From the NCBI RefSeq assembly GCF_004135385.1, contig NZ_CP035493.1, forward strand, positions 806,001-870,000: DNA of 64,000 bases. The letters run 5' to 3'. The translations under genes and the position numbers were made by a program. Shown here in pieces: positions 16,208 through 24,620 of the stretch (position 1 is its first letter; each line of letters begins with the position of its first letter). The notes under the pieces are model-generated. The model had not been told where the DNA came from and searched no databases. It was given only the letters and a program-made list of their open reading frames with translations. Source of the stretch: Xylanimonas protaetiae (lineage in GTDB: Bacteria > Actinomycetota > Actinomycetes > Actinomycetales > Cellulomonadaceae).

Positions 16208-16705
16208 CTACGTGAGGAACAGGGCGGCGGCCGATCCTGCCGCCTCGAACCTCTCGAGCAGCCCCAGCCGGAACACCGTCGAGCCCATGAGGTCCTCCGG
16301 CAGCGCGTCGGGCTCGAACCAGCCGACGGCCAGGTTCTCCTCGTCGCCGACGGCCGCGGCCGCAGCCGCCTCGGGTGACACGGCCCGGGCCGTGAACAGC
16401 AGGTCCAGGTACACGCTCCGGTCGCCGTTCTCGTAGACGACCTCCGGCGTCGTCGACACCGCGGCGAGCGCCTGCACGACGACGTCGACGCACGTCTCCT
16501 CCGCGACCTCGCGGGCGGCGGCGACGGCGGGCTCCTCCCCCGGGTCGACGATGCCGCTGACGAGCGCCCACCGGCCCGTGTCGGAGCGCTGCGCGAGGAG
16601 CAGTCGGCCGACGTCGTCACGCACGACGACGGTCACCCCGGGCATCCACAACATCTCGTGACCCACGAGCGCTCGCAACCCGGCGACATACGACGGAATC
16701 GGCAT
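16208..16705 (-). CDS. Nudix hydrolase
   Basis: A 165-residue pyrophosphohydrolase. The Nudix box is GIVDPGEEPAVAAAREVAEE-TC (about 51-72), matching Gx5Ex7REVxEE with Cys at the usual Gly position near the end. Metal-binding glutamates of REVAEE are present. The upstream PGVTVVVRDDVGRLLLAQR is typical of MutT/ADP-ribose-type members. The substrate is unresolved. The start ATG (16705) is divergent from the SGNH hydrolase gene, with a striking inverted repeat between them. Confidence 0.9.
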   Translation of the reverse strand: MPIPSYVAGLRALVGHEMLWMPGVTVVVRDDVGRLLLAQRSDTGRWALVSGIVDPGEEPAVAAAREVAEETCVDVVVQALAAVSTTPEVVYENGDRSVYLDLLFTARAVSPEAAAAAAVGDEENLAVGWFEPDALPEDLMGSTVFRLGLLERFEAAGSAAALFLT

Positions 16706-16730
16706 GCAGAAACCCTAACGGCGCCGGGCG

Positions 16731-16798
16731 GCTGATCGTCGGTTCGCGGTCTGATCGTCGGATCCGACCGACGATCAGAGAGCGAACCGACGATCAGC
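16731..16798. promoter_or_regulatory. 68-bp nested inverted repeat between divergent genes
   Basis: Four copies of CTGATCGTCGG, two per strand. Outer arms GCTGATCGTCGGTTCGC (16731-16747) and its exact complement (16782-16798) enclose inner arms CTGATCGTCGG (16751-16761) and CCGACGATCAG (16768-16778). It lies 26 bp from the Nudix start and 43 bp from the SGNH gene start. It could be a dual operator or a cruciform or REP-like element; no regulator gene adjoins it. Confidence 0.75.
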
Positions 16799-16840
16799 CC
16801 GGGCGCGGGCGCGGGCGCGGCGGCGGCCTAGGGTGGCGGC

Positions 16841-18001
16841 ATGCAGAGTTCCGTCAGTGCGGCGTTCGTTCACGGCGCTGTGGAGATCGAGGTCACCGCT
16901 GTCGGGGTGCGGGCGCACCGGCTGCCCGCGTGGGCGCGGGCGCGTGGCGACGCGCAGCTCAAGCTCGCGGAGGCGCAGCCCGCCGGAGTCCGGCTCGCGT
17001 TCGCGACGACGGCGCAGCGGGTCGCGCTGACAGCGCTCGCGACGCGCTTCGGCTACGCGGGCGTGCCGCCGCGCGCGCCTGGCGTGTTCGACGCCGTCGT
17101 CGACGGCTCGCTGGTCGCGTCGCACTCGCTGGGCAGCGCCGTCGTCGTCACGCTCGACATGGCCACCGGACGCACGACGACGTCGGAGGCGGAGCCGGAG
17201 ACGCTCGTCTTCGACCTCGGGCCCAGCGGGCCCGAGCGGCACGTCGAGATCTGGCTGCCGCACACGGAGTCGGTCGAGCTCGTCGCGCTCGAGGCCGACG
17301 CGCCCCTGCGGCCCGTCGCGGGCACGGGCCGGACGTGGCTGCACCACGGGTCCTCGATCAGCCAGGGGTCCAACGCCGCAACGCCGACGGGCACGTGGGC
17401 GTCGGTCGCCGCGCGGGCGGCGCGCGTCGACCTGGTCAACCTCGGGTTCGGCGGCAGCTCGCTGCTGGACCCGTTCGTGGCCCGCGTCATGCGCGACACG
17501 CCCGCCGACCTGGTCTCGCTCGCGGCCGGGATCAACATCGTCAACAGCGACCTCATGCGGCGACGGGCCTTCACGCCCGCCGTGCACGGGTTCCTCGACA
17601 CTGTCCGCGACGGGCACCCGGACACCCCGCTGCTCGTGATGACGCCGATCCTGTGCCCCATCCACGAGGAGACGCCGGGGCCGGGCGCCTTCGACGTCGC
17701 GGCGCTCGCGGAGGGCGTCACGCGCTTCCGCGCGACGGGCGACCCGGCGGAGGTCGCGGCCGGGAAGCTCACGCTCCAGGTGGTGCGGGCCGAGCTCGAG
17801 CGCGTCGTCAAGGACCGCAAGGACCCGCACCTGCACCTGGTGGACGGGCTCACGCTCTACGGCCCCGACGACGTCGACGCGCACCCGCTGCCCGACTCGC
17901 TCCACCCGGACGCGGAGACGCACCGGCTGATCGGGGAGCGGTTCACGGAGACGGTGTTCGGGGCAGGCGGGGCGTTCGCGGGCGGGCCCTTCGTGGGCTG
18001 A
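16841..18001 (+). CDS. SGNH/GDSL-family hydrolase
   Basis: A 386-residue esterase or lipase-like enzyme. Block I is HGSSISQG (Ser172 as nucleophile, GSSIS replacing GDSL), block II is GFGGSSLLD, block III is AAGINIVNS, and block V is DSLHPD (Asp352, His355). The N-terminal 150 residues form a beta-rich domain as in carbohydrate-esterase-like two-domain SGNH enzymes. There is no signal peptide, so it is probably cytoplasmic. The ATG 16841 lacks a strong Shine-Dalgarno. Acetyl or other acyl groups on sugars are plausible substrates, by family only. Confidence 0.85.
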   Translation: MQSSVSAAFVHGAVEIEVTAVGVRAHRLPAWARARGDAQLKLAEAQPAGVRLAFATTAQRVALTALATRFGYAGVPPRAPGVFDAVVDGSLVASHSLGSAVVVTLDMATGRTTTSEAEPETLVFDLGPSGPERHVEIWLPHTESVELVALEADAPLRPVAGTGRTWLHHGSSISQGSNAATPTGTWASVAARAARVDLVNLGFGGSSLLDPFVARVMRDTPADLVSLAAGINIVNSDLMRRRAFTPAVHGFLDTVRDGHPDTPLLVMTPILCPIHEETPGPGAFDVAALAEGVTRFRATGDPAEVAAGKLTLQVVRAELERVVKDRKDPHLHLVDGLTLYGPDDVDAHPLPDSLHPDAETHRLIGERFTETVFGAGGAFAGGPFVG

Positions 18002-18331
18002 GCGCCGGGCGCGTCGCGGCGGTCCCCGGCTGCCTCTCGCCGCTCGTGGCCGCCGACGCCGCCGACCCGGCGGTGTCGAGCGCGACGCGCCGCTCGCCAC
18101 CCCGGCTCGGCCCGCGCGCGAGCGCCGCCAGCGCGGCTCCAAGGCGGCCGCCTCGGCCCGCGAGCGCCGTCGCGCGCGGGCCGAGCCCGTGACCGCGGAG
18201 AGCGCGGGGCCGGCACGCCCAGGACGGCGGCCGCGCGTCCCCGACCGCCGGCCCCTGGCGTCCGTGCCGTCATGGTTCGCCCGCACGCAGACCTCTAGCG
18301 TGCGATGCAAGAAACCACTAGCGTGTACCGC
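18002..18331. other. Non-coding stretch before padR
   Basis: No supported gene; very high GC with short inverted repeats. The direct repeat CTAGCGTG occurs at 18296-18303 and 18318-18325. The second copy contains TAGCGT (18319-18324), exactly 7 bp before the PadR ATG, a probable -10 of a leaderless transcript; the repeats may also be the autoregulatory PadR site. Confidence 0.5.
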
Positions 18332-18673
18332 ATGGAACCGACGCCGGACGCCGTCCTCACGCAGCTCCGCAAGGGAGTCGTGGAGTACTGCGTCCTGGCC
18401 TGCCTGCGGTCCGGGCGCGCGTACGGGCTCGAGCTCGCCGAGCGGCTCGGCGCCGGCAAGGTGCTCCTGACCAGCGAGGGCACGCTCTACCCCCTGCTCT
18501 CCCGGCTGCGGCAGCAGGGCTGGGTCACGACGACGCTGGGCCCGTCCCCTGTCGGGCCGCCCCGCCGCTACTACGAGCTCACCCCCCAGGGCCTCGCCGC
18601 CCTCGAGACGTTCCGCAGCACCTGGGACCTGTTCGCCGCCGACGTCCACCATGCGCTCGAGGAGTCGAGATGA
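18332..18673 (+). CDS. PadR-family transcriptional regulator
   Basis: A 113-residue winged-helix regulator with the typical PadR N-terminus LRKGVVEYCVLACLRSGRAYGLELAERL, the recognition part TSEGTLYPLLSRLRQQGWV, and PPRRYYELTPQGLAALE as the wing. A short C-terminal dimerisation helix follows. ATG 18332 is preferred over an in-frame ATG 27 bp upstream because a TANNNT box ends 7 bp before it. The stop overlaps the next gene (ATGA). PadR-HAAS pairs are a known arrangement in which the regulator controls the membrane partner. Confidence 0.92.
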   Translation: MEPTPDAVLTQLRKGVVEYCVLACLRSGRAYGLELAERLGAGKVLLTSEGTLYPLLSRLRQQGWVTTTLGPSPVGPPRRYYELTPQGLAALETFRSTWDLFAADVHHALEESR

Positions 18674-19209
18674 CCGAGATCCGCACCCTGCCGCCGCTGG
18701 TCGAGGCCTACCTGGCCGACCTCGACCGCGCCCTGACGGCGGCCGACCCGCGCGAGCGCGCCGAGACCCTCGCCGCCGTCCGCGAGCACGTCACGGAGTC
18801 GCTCGCCCTGCACGGCACCGACGACGACGCCGTCGCCCGCGTGCTGGCCGACCTCGGCCCGGTGGACGCGATCGCCGCGACCGCGACACCCCTGCCCGGC
18901 GCACCGTCCCCGGCCCGGGGCGACGGCTGGCTGCTCGTCCTCGCCGTCGCCGGGCTCGTCGGCTTCTGGCTCCCGCCGCTCGCGATCGCAGCCCTGATCT
19001 GGGCGATCGTCCGCCTGCGCGCGCGGACGGGAACCCGCAGCACGCAGCTGGCCGCGCTGTGGATCGCCGTCGCGTCGCTCGCCGTCGCCGCGACCGCCGC
19101 GGCCGGGCTCGTGGCCTGGACAGACCTGTCGCCCACGTGCACGGGGGCGGTCACGCAGGCCGGCCCGGGAGCGACGACTGGAGCGACGACGACGCAGACC
19201 TGCGACTGA
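18670..19209 (+). CDS. HAAS-domain membrane protein
   Basis: A 179-residue protein. Residues 1-75 form the helical HAAS (DUF1700-like) domain found beside PadR regulators (VEAYLADLDRALTAADPRERAETLAAVREH, given here only as that region). Two or three hydrophobic segments follow (about 88-105, 107-118 and 135-158) and a Thr/Gly-rich tail with two Cys. It is translationally coupled to padR through an ATGA overlap. It probably acts as a membrane-linked sensor or effector in the PadR circuit; its exact function is unknown. Confidence 0.85.
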   Translation: MTEIRTLPPLVEAYLADLDRALTAADPRERAETLAAVREHVTESLALHGTDDDAVARVLADLGPVDAIAATATPLPGAPSPARGDGWLLVLAVAGLVGFWLPPLAIAALIWAIVRLRARTGTRSTQLAALWIAVASLAVAATAAAGLVAWTDLSPTCTGAVTQAGPGATTGATTTQTCD

Positions 19210-19262
19210 CGCGGCCGGGTGCCACCCTCCCCGGCCGAGGCCGCACCGCGTCGACGCGCAGG

Positions 19263-19682
19263 TCAGCGCCGACCCTCTGGTGGCGAGTGGTCCGGCTCGT
19301 CCGCGTACGTCAGCACGTCGCCGGGCTGGCAGCCCAGCTCGCGACAGATCGCGGCGAGGGTGGAGAACCGGACGGCGCGGGCGCGGCCGTTCTTCAGGAT
19401 CGACAGGTTGGCGAGCGTGATGCCGACGCGGGAGGCGAGCTCGGTCAGCGTCATCTCCCGCGCCGCGAGCACGCGGACCACGAGGACGGTCGCGAGTGCG
19501 ATCGTCACGGCGTAGACGAGGCCCGGCGTCGCGCTGAGCACGCGAAGGTGCAGGGGCAGGTCGTCGAGGAACATCGACTCGCCCGGCCGGATGTCGGCCT
19601 GCAGGAGCTGAGGAAGGTCGGCGAGCGGCTTGCGGGGGTCGGTGATCCCGTCGGTCCAGAGGTACCGGCCGGTCGCCGTCAT
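19263..19682 (-). CDS. DUF2975-like membrane segment fused to YozG-type HTH
   Basis: 139 codons. The N-terminal part (TDPRKPLADLPQLLQ to about residue 58) and a hydrophobic helix (LVYAVTIALATVLVVRVLAA, about 57-76) look like the first half of a DUF2975 protein. They run directly into a Cro/C1-type HTH (MTLTELASRVGITLANLSIL, then RFSTLAAICRELGCQPGDVL) that is normally a separate gene downstream of DUF2975. A deletion seems to have joined them in frame, possibly giving a membrane-tethered DNA-binding protein. Alternatively only the HTH is made, from an internal GTG or ATG near residue 60-78. The HTH call is firm; the fusion is inference. Confidence 0.65.
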   Translation of the reverse strand: MTATGRYLWTDGITDPRKPLADLPQLLQADIRPGESMFLDDLPLHLRVLSATPGLVYAVTIALATVLVVRVLAAREMTLTELASRVGITLANLSILKNGRARAVRFSTLAAICRELGCQPGDVLTYADEPDHSPPEGRR

Positions 19683-19801
19683 CCAGACCTGGGCCGCTGG
19701 AGCAGCGCGGCGACGCCGCCCACGACCAGGACCGCCGCGACCGCCACGCCGAGGAGGGCCGGGCGCTTCTCTCGACGCAGCGGTGTCGGCTCCGAGAGCA
19801 T
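19679..19801 (-). CDS. Short N-terminal membrane fragment before the HTH gene
   Basis: 40 codons (LSEPTPLRREKRPALLGVAV, then a Val/Ala helix) with a good GGGAG Shine-Dalgarno before ATG 19801. It ends by overlapping the next frame (ATGA at 19679-19682). It resembles the first transmembrane helix of a DUF2975 protein cut off by a frameshift near 19690. The upstream region holds the partial palindrome TTGACAACGTCGACAAACG, perhaps the operator. Confidence 0.45.
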   Translation of the reverse strand: MLSEPTPLRREKRPALLGVAVAAVLVVGGVAALLQRPRSG

Positions 19802-19899
19802 GACTCCCTTATCGTTTGTCGACGTTGTCAAGAAGCGACAAGGGTCGTCGCGGCTCCGCACAACCCCTCGTGGCGCCCGGGTGCCGTAACCTCGGGGGT

Positions 19900-19972
<73 letters not shown>

Positions 19973-20225
19973 CTCTCTGAGCAGCGCGTTTTGCCGAGTC
20001 CTTGCGTTGATGGCCATTGTTGTGTAGCAGACGTGTAGCAGCGGCCGTTACGGCGTGCCACGAGAGCACTGCCCGACGCCGGACTGCGCGAGCAGCGTCG
20101 GAACACAGTGGCTGAAATCGCCCCTTCCGCACTGTTCACCGGCGTTTCACCCTCGTCTCCTGTGGAATCCTGCGGGTGAGCAGCCCGGTTCCTGGTGGCT
20201 GCCGTTCGCACGCAACGGAGTGCAC

Positions 20226-20894
20226 ATGGGCTTCATGGACAAGATCAAGGACGCCGCGTCGCAGGCGGTCGACCAGGCGAAGGAGTCGGCTCAGCAGCGG
20301 ATCGCAGAGCTGAACCCGCTGGACCCGACCACGAGGGTGAAGGCTCCCGTCACCGCGAGAGGTCCCGTGCCGATCATCCAGGTCGAGTCCCACATCGACG
20401 GCAAGAACGCGCTCGTGCGCCTATGGCCCGATCGGATCGAGTGGATGCGCGAGTCGCTTGGCGGGATGAACAAGGCCGCAGCCTGGGCGACGCTGGGCGC
20501 CTCGGTGGCGGTCACGGGCCGGACCGGCACCTCTGCGAGCGACACGCTGCTCCTACGGCACGTCACGAGCGTGACCACGAGGAAGGATGGTCTGCGGTTC
20601 TACGCTGTCGACGTCCAGACGTCGGCTGGCGCGGTGGCTAACACGATCTCGTTCCGCGTCGACAAGGACGAGGCGACCGCCTTCCGGGATGCCGTGCTCA
20701 ACGCTGTGCGCGACCTCAACGCGCCCGCCGCCGGGCCCACCGTGGTCGTCAACGCAGCGGCCCCCGTCGCACCTGCCGCCCCCGCTGAGACGTCAGTCGC
20801 CGACAAGGTAAAGCAGCTCGCCGATCTCCACGCAGCTGGCGTGCTCACTGACGAGGAGTTCGCGGCCGCGAAGGCGAAGGCGCTCGGAATCTGA
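20226..20894 (+). CDS. SHOCT-domain protein with central PH-like region
   Basis: A 222-residue soluble protein. The N-terminus is an amphipathic helix (MDKIKDAASQAVDQAKES). The middle (about 45-165) is beta-rich, with VRLWPDRIEWMRE and LLLRHVTSVTTRKDGLRFYAV as in bacterial PH-like domains. The C-terminus (KVKQLADLHAAGVLTDEEFA) is a SHOCT motif, a short oligomerisation or binding module. The start ATG 20226 has ACGGAG 5 bp upstream; a second ATG lies 9 bp on. It is followed by a terminator (20917-20955). The function is unknown; it is island cargo. Confidence 0.75.
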   Translation: MGFMDKIKDAASQAVDQAKESAQQRIAELNPLDPTTRVKAPVTARGPVPIIQVESHIDGKNALVRLWPDRIEWMRESLGGMNKAAAWATLGASVAVTGRTGTSASDTLLLRHVTSVTTRKDGLRFYAVDVQTSAGAVANTISFRVDKDEATAFRDAVLNAVRDLNAPAAGPTVVVNAAAPVAPAAPAETSVADKVKQLADLHAAGVLTDEEFAAAKAKALGI

Positions 20895-20916
20895 ATCGAC
20901 CCTAGACGCACGAACG

Positions 20917-20955
20917 CGTCCCCGCACACCCGTGAGGGTGAGCGGGGGCGTTTGC
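20917..20955 (+). terminator. Terminator after the SHOCT gene
   Basis: CGTCCCCGC pairs with GCGGGGGCG across a 16-nt loop, followed by TTTGCTT. Confidence 0.8.
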
Positions 20956-21037
20956 TTGCCGGGTGCTTGCAGGGTCACCCGGGGCCGCATCGCATGATGC
21001 GAGCGACCGTGGCGGGGCATTCGGCGCACCGGGGCCG

Positions 21038-21412
21038 ATGTCGTCGTCTGGGGGCGGGTCCGTGCGCTGGTCAGCCATCATCGTCAGGCGGCGGGGACTG
21101 ACCGGCGTCGAGGCGGCGACGGACCGTGCGGTCAAGGGGGATCTGAACGGGGCGGCCGTCGACGCCGCCTACCTCGCGAACACGTTGCGCAAGGGCTTCT
21201 TCTACTTCGCCCTCGCGGCCGTCGGGTTGACGCCCCTGGCGAGGGTCGCCCTGATGGGCTTCTACGTCTGGTCGGAGTGGAACGAGGTCGTCCCCGGCGT
21301 CGTGATCGCGTGGTTCTCGGCCAACGTGGTCCAGATGCTGGGCCTGGCGTACATCATGGCGCGGCACCTCTATCCCAACGGAGCCAACGGATCGGCAGCA
21401 ACCACGAACTGA
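21038..21412 (+). CDS. Small two-helix membrane protein of the island
   Basis: 124 codons from ATG 21038; GTG 21062 is an alternative and no start has a strong Shine-Dalgarno. Residues about 20-45 form a charged helix (GVEAATDRAVKGDLNGAAVD) and two transmembrane segments follow (about 53-76 and 84-106). The family is not recognised. It shares the island with the SHOCT protein in the same direction but is separated from it by a terminator, so it needs its own promoter. Confidence 0.6.
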   Translation: MSSSGGGSVRWSAIIVRRRGLTGVEAATDRAVKGDLNGAAVDAAYLANTLRKGFFYFALAAVGLTPLARVALMGFYVWSEWNEVVPGVVIAWFSANVVQMLGLAYIMARHLYPNGANGSAATTN

Positions 21413-21423
21413 GCGCGACGACG

Positions 21424-21459
21424 ATCGGCCCCTCCCGCGAGTCCACGGGAGGGGCCGAT
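21424..21459 (+). terminator. Strong terminator after the island membrane protein
   Basis: A perfect 13-bp stem, ATCGGCCCCTCCC/GGGAGGGGCCGAT, with a 10-nt loop followed by CTGTGT. Confidence 0.85.
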
Positions 21460-21606
21460 CTGTGTAGCAAACCGATGCTTCACGCGGCCTTACCCGGCTG
21501 CATGACGAGCTAGCCGCGCGCACCGTTCATGCTGATCAGAGCCGATTTCAGCTGCGTCGGACTGCAGGGCGCTACCCCGCCTTTCACCTCCCGAGACGGA
21601 CTTCAG

Positions 21607-21643
21607 TCCGTAGGTCCAGGGTTCGAATCCCTGCTGAGGCACT
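21607..21643 (+). repeat. Partial tRNA-Lys copy (right end of island)
   Basis: TCCGTAGGTCCAGGGTTCG and the rest of the T arm match tRNA-Lys exactly for 30 bp, then with one change. The anticodon arm is shortened (CGGAC-TTCA-GTCCG) and there is no D arm or 5' strand, so it is not a working tRNA. It also includes the stop codon of the next leftward gene. Confidence 0.85.
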
Positions 21644-22227
21644 CACGCCCGCCCGTGCAGCCACCCGGACAGCCGGGCGGTCATCCACGGCAGCACCCAG
21701 TACGACATGATCGGCGTCAGCACGAGCGTCGACACCAGCACGCGCAGCGGCAGCGGCCACGCCTCCGCCGCCGGGACTGCCAGCCCGAACAGCCACGTGA
21801 ACAGCAGGTTCACCGGGAAGAACGCCATCCAGATGACGGCCGCCTGCTTCCAGCGCGGCGGCGCGGGGAGGATCGGCGGCCCGGACGGCTCGTCCTGCCG
21901 CGCGGGCGCGTCGAACCAGCCCTCGATGCCGGTGCGCCGCACGACGCGCTCCTCGGCGACGAGGCCGGCGCCGCCCACGAGCCAGGCCAGGCGCTCCGGC
22001 GAGTCCTCCCACGCCGCCAGCCGCGAGGCGTCCGCGAACCGGTAGAGCATGTACCAGTCGCGGGACCCCTCGGCCGCCCGGATCCAGCCCGACCCGAGGA
22101 AGCCCGGGTACCGGTTGGCCAGGTTCACGCCCTCCTGCACCCACGCCGTCACCTGCGGCACGAGCTCGGGACTGACGACGCGATGGATGGACACCGTCAC
22201 CGGGTCGGCGGCCGCGGGTGGTCTCAT
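21643..22227 (-). CDS. Antibiotic-biosynthesis-monooxygenase-fold protein with membrane tail
   Basis: A 194-residue protein. Residues about 10-100 form an ABM-type ferredoxin-like domain (TVSIHRVVSPELVPQVTAW, then YPGFLGSGWI and WYMLYRFADASRLAAWEDS). After a Pro-rich linker, two transmembrane helices follow (about 128-150 and 158-180, ending PIMSYWVLPWMTARL). This two-part layout is known in uncharacterised actinobacterial proteins. It may bind haem or a small organic ligand at the membrane; no catalytic residues are evident. The stop lies in the tRNA-Lys remnant, so the island's right boundary abuts this gene. Confidence 0.85.
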   Translation of the reverse strand: MRPPAAADPVTVSIHRVVSPELVPQVTAWVQEGVNLANRYPGFLGSGWIRAAEGSRDWYMLYRFADASRLAAWEDSPERLAWLVGGAGLVAEERVVRRTGIEGWFDAPARQDEPSGPPILPAPPRWKQAAVIWMAFFPVNLLFTWLFGLAVPAAEAWPLPLRVLVSTLVLTPIMSYWVLPWMTARLSGWLHGRA

Positions 22228-22332
22228 GCGGGCCAGTCAACACCGGGGTGGCGAGCGTCCGCCTCGCACGCGCGGCGCCCGCGCCAGGCGGCAGCGCGCG
22301 TCGCGCCGCACGGTCGGCCCGGTGGTGCGACG

Positions 22333-23088
22333 ATGACGCTCGTGCCCTCCTCCCCCGCAGTCATCGCCCACCGCGGCAACAGCTGGATCGCGCCCCAGAA
22401 CACGCTCGCCGCGTTCGAGGCGGCCTGGCGCGCGGACGCCGACATGGTCGAGCTCGACATCCAGCTCTCCGCCGACGGCGAGATCGTCGTCATCCACGAC
22501 GACACCGTGGACGCGACGACGGACGGCGCGGGCGAGGTCGGCGCCATGACCCTCACGCAGCTCCGCGCCCTCGACGCCGGCTCGTGGTTCGCCCCCGCCT
22601 TCGCGGGCCAGCGCATCCCCACGCTCGGCGAGGTGCTCGGCTTCCTGGCCGACCGCCCCGGCACGGACCTGCTGCTCGAGCTCAAGGACGTGTGGGCGCC
22701 CGGCGACGCCGCGCGCGTCACATCGGCGGTCGAGGCGGCCGGGCTGCGCGACCGCGTCGTCGTCCAGTCCTTCTACCCGCAGACGGTCGCCGCCCTGCGC
22801 GACGCCGCCCCGGCGCTGCGGCGCGGGCTCCTCGTCGAGCGCCACCACGACGGTCTGCTCGAGGGGTGCGCCGAGCTCGGCGTGATGACGTGCAACCCGT
22901 CCGTCGAGCTCGTCCTCGGCGACGCCGGCCTGGTCCCCGCGCTGCACGCGGCCGGCCTCCAGGTCATGGTGTGGACCGCCGACGACGTCGCCCAGTGGCA
23001 GGCGCTCACCGCCGCCGGGGTCGACGCCATCATCACCGACCGGCCCGACCGCCTGGCGGGTTGGCTCGGCGGGCGCGGCGCGCGCTGA
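22333..23088 (+). CDS. Glycerophosphodiester phosphodiesterase
   Basis: A 251-residue GDPD-type TIM-barrel enzyme that hydrolyses glycerophosphodiesters to glycerol 3-phosphate and an alcohol. Catalytic and metal residues are visible: IAHRGNSWIAPQNT (His and Arg near residue 13), ELDIQLSADGEIVVIHDDT (Glu-Asp metal ligands and the second catalytic His), LLLELK (Lys pocket), QSFYPQTV and the C-terminal VWTADDVAQWQ. No signal peptide is seen, so it is cytoplasmic (UgpQ-like). ATG 22333 lies in a longer open frame; family alignment supports this start. Confidence 0.92.
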   Translation: MTLVPSSPAVIAHRGNSWIAPQNTLAAFEAAWRADADMVELDIQLSADGEIVVIHDDTVDATTDGAGEVGAMTLTQLRALDAGSWFAPAFAGQRIPTLGEVLGFLADRPGTDLLLELKDVWAPGDAARVTSAVEAAGLRDRVVVQSFYPQTVAALRDAAPALRRGLLVERHHDGLLEGCAELGVMTCNPSVELVLGDAGLVPALHAAGLQVMVWTADDVAQWQALTAAGVDAIITDRPDRLAGWLGGRGAR

Positions 23089-23310
23089 CCCATCGCTGGC
23101 GCGCCGCGACCGGCGCGCGACGCGCGGTCGCGGCGCGCTCCGATGCGTCCGGCGCGCGCCACCCATGGCGCACGACGCGCCACCCGTTGTCCCGGCGGGG
23201 CCACTCAGGCCCCCACGGTGGGCTCACCTAAGTACGCCGGAGCCCCGCCCCTCGGTCGATGCGGCCGTGGTCTGGTCTTACCACACCACGCCACGACCGA
23301 GGAGCAACCC

Positions 23311-24546
23311 GTGCCCCAGCTGCAGCCGACCCGCGCTTCCCTGCGCACGTCGACGCGCGCCCGTCGCACTCCGCGCTTTCGCGCCGTCACCACCGGTGTC
23401 GTCGTCGTCACCGCGGCCGCGCTGGCCGCCACGACGCTCCCCACGCACCAGGACGCGCGGCCCGCGGTCCGTGCGACCGCCACGCCGGGCGCCCAGGCCG
23501 TCACCGTCTCCTCGTCGGACGCCGCCGGCGCCGAGATCGCCCCCATCGACGCGGCCCCCGAGGTCGTCGCCGCCGTCGGTGCCGCCGTCGCGCAGGCCTC
23601 CGGCGCCCTCGCCGCGGCCGAGCACGTCGCCGCGGAGGGCAACGGGACCCCCGCGGACCAGATCGCCCAGATCCAGCAGACGACGTCCGTGGTCCGCGAG
23701 CTCGTCCGCCGCGTCAGCACCACGGGCGAGCCGGCCGCCGCGTCGACGGCCGCGGCCGCGACGACGCCCGTCGCCGCCGGCGTGCCCGCCTCGACCACCA
23801 CGACGGCCGCGGCCCCCGCGGACGCCGCGGCCACGCTGGGCGAGAGCGCCGCGACGGACGAGTCCTCGGACGCCGCCCGTGCGACCGTCGCCCCCGAGAT
23901 CGGTGCCGCCGCCGACGCCGCGGTCTCCGCCGCCGGCGCCGCGTCGGCGGACGCCGCCGAGCCGCAGGTCGTCGCGACCGCGCTCACGCAGCAGACCGCC
24001 GTCCTGACGCAGCTCATCGACGCGAACCCGGCCGCCGCCATCGCCGTCGTGCCCGGGCCGTCGCCCGAGGAGGTCGCGGCGCAGCAGGCGGCCGAGCAGC
24101 AGGCGGCCGAGGCCGCGCACCTCGCGGCGCTCGCCGCCGAGGCCATGCAGTACGGCAACGGCCAGATCCCCGAGCACCTGCTGGCCCCGATCCCGTGGTC
24201 GACGACGGGCAGCAAGCTGCGCGCCGACGCCGCCGCCGCGCTCGTCCGCCTCAACGACGCGTTCCGCGCCGCCTTCGGCACGGACCTGGGCATCACCGAC
24301 TCGTACCGGTCGTACGCCGACCAGGTGGCCGTCAAGCAGCTGCGCGGGCGCTGGGCCGCCGTGCCGGGCTACTCCAACCACGGGTTCGGCGTCGCCGTCG
24401 ACCTCGGCACGGGCGTCGCCGACTTCAGCTCCCCGCAGTTCGCGTGGATGAAGGCCAACGCCCCCGCCTACGGCTGGATCCACCCCGACTGGGCCGCCCC
24501 CGGCGGTTCCAAGCCGGAGGCCTGGCACTGGGAGTTCGTGGGCTGA
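23311..24546 (+). CDS. VanY-type D-alanyl-D-alanine carboxypeptidase, copy 1
   Basis: 411 residues from GTG 23311 (Shine-Dalgarno GAGGAG). The N-terminus has a twin-Arg-rich basic start and one hydrophobic helix (about 28-45), so it is exported or anchored. A long Ala-rich, coiled-coil-prone spacer (about 70-290) precedes an M15B peptidase domain (about 300-411). Zinc ligands are His357 (SNHGFG), Asp364 (AVDLG) and His406 (WHWEF); the TDSYRSYADQ substrate loop is present. It should trim D-Ala from peptidoglycan stems. It is followed by a close paralogue, a tandem duplication. Confidence 0.9.
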   Translation: MPQLQPTRASLRTSTRARRTPRFRAVTTGVVVVTAAALAATTLPTHQDARPAVRATATPGAQAVTVSSSDAAGAEIAPIDAAPEVVAAVGAAVAQASGALAAAEHVAAEGNGTPADQIAQIQQTTSVVRELVRRVSTTGEPAAASTAAAATTPVAAGVPASTTTTAAAPADAAATLGESAATDESSDAARATVAPEIGAAADAAVSAAGAASADAAEPQVVATALTQQTAVLTQLIDANPAAAIAVVPGPSPEEVAAQQAAEQQAAEAAHLAALAAEAMQYGNGQIPEHLLAPIPWSTTGSKLRADAAAALVRLNDAFRAAFGTDLGITDSYRSYADQVAVKQLRGRWAAVPGYSNHGFGVAVDLGTGVADFSSPQFAWMKANAPAYGWIHPDWAAPGGSKPEAWHWEFVG

Positions 24547-24620
24547 GCCCGGCTCGCCCACCGCACCCGGGGACGACGTCGTCGCCGGGTGCCCCGCACC
24601 GTCACGACCGAGGAGCACCC

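Noticed and set aside
21595-21643. A tRNA with a TCA-like anticodon (Sec or suppressor)
   Set aside because: The anticodon arm is shortened to a 4-nt loop and the 5' half is missing; it is a truncated tRNA-Lys remnant.
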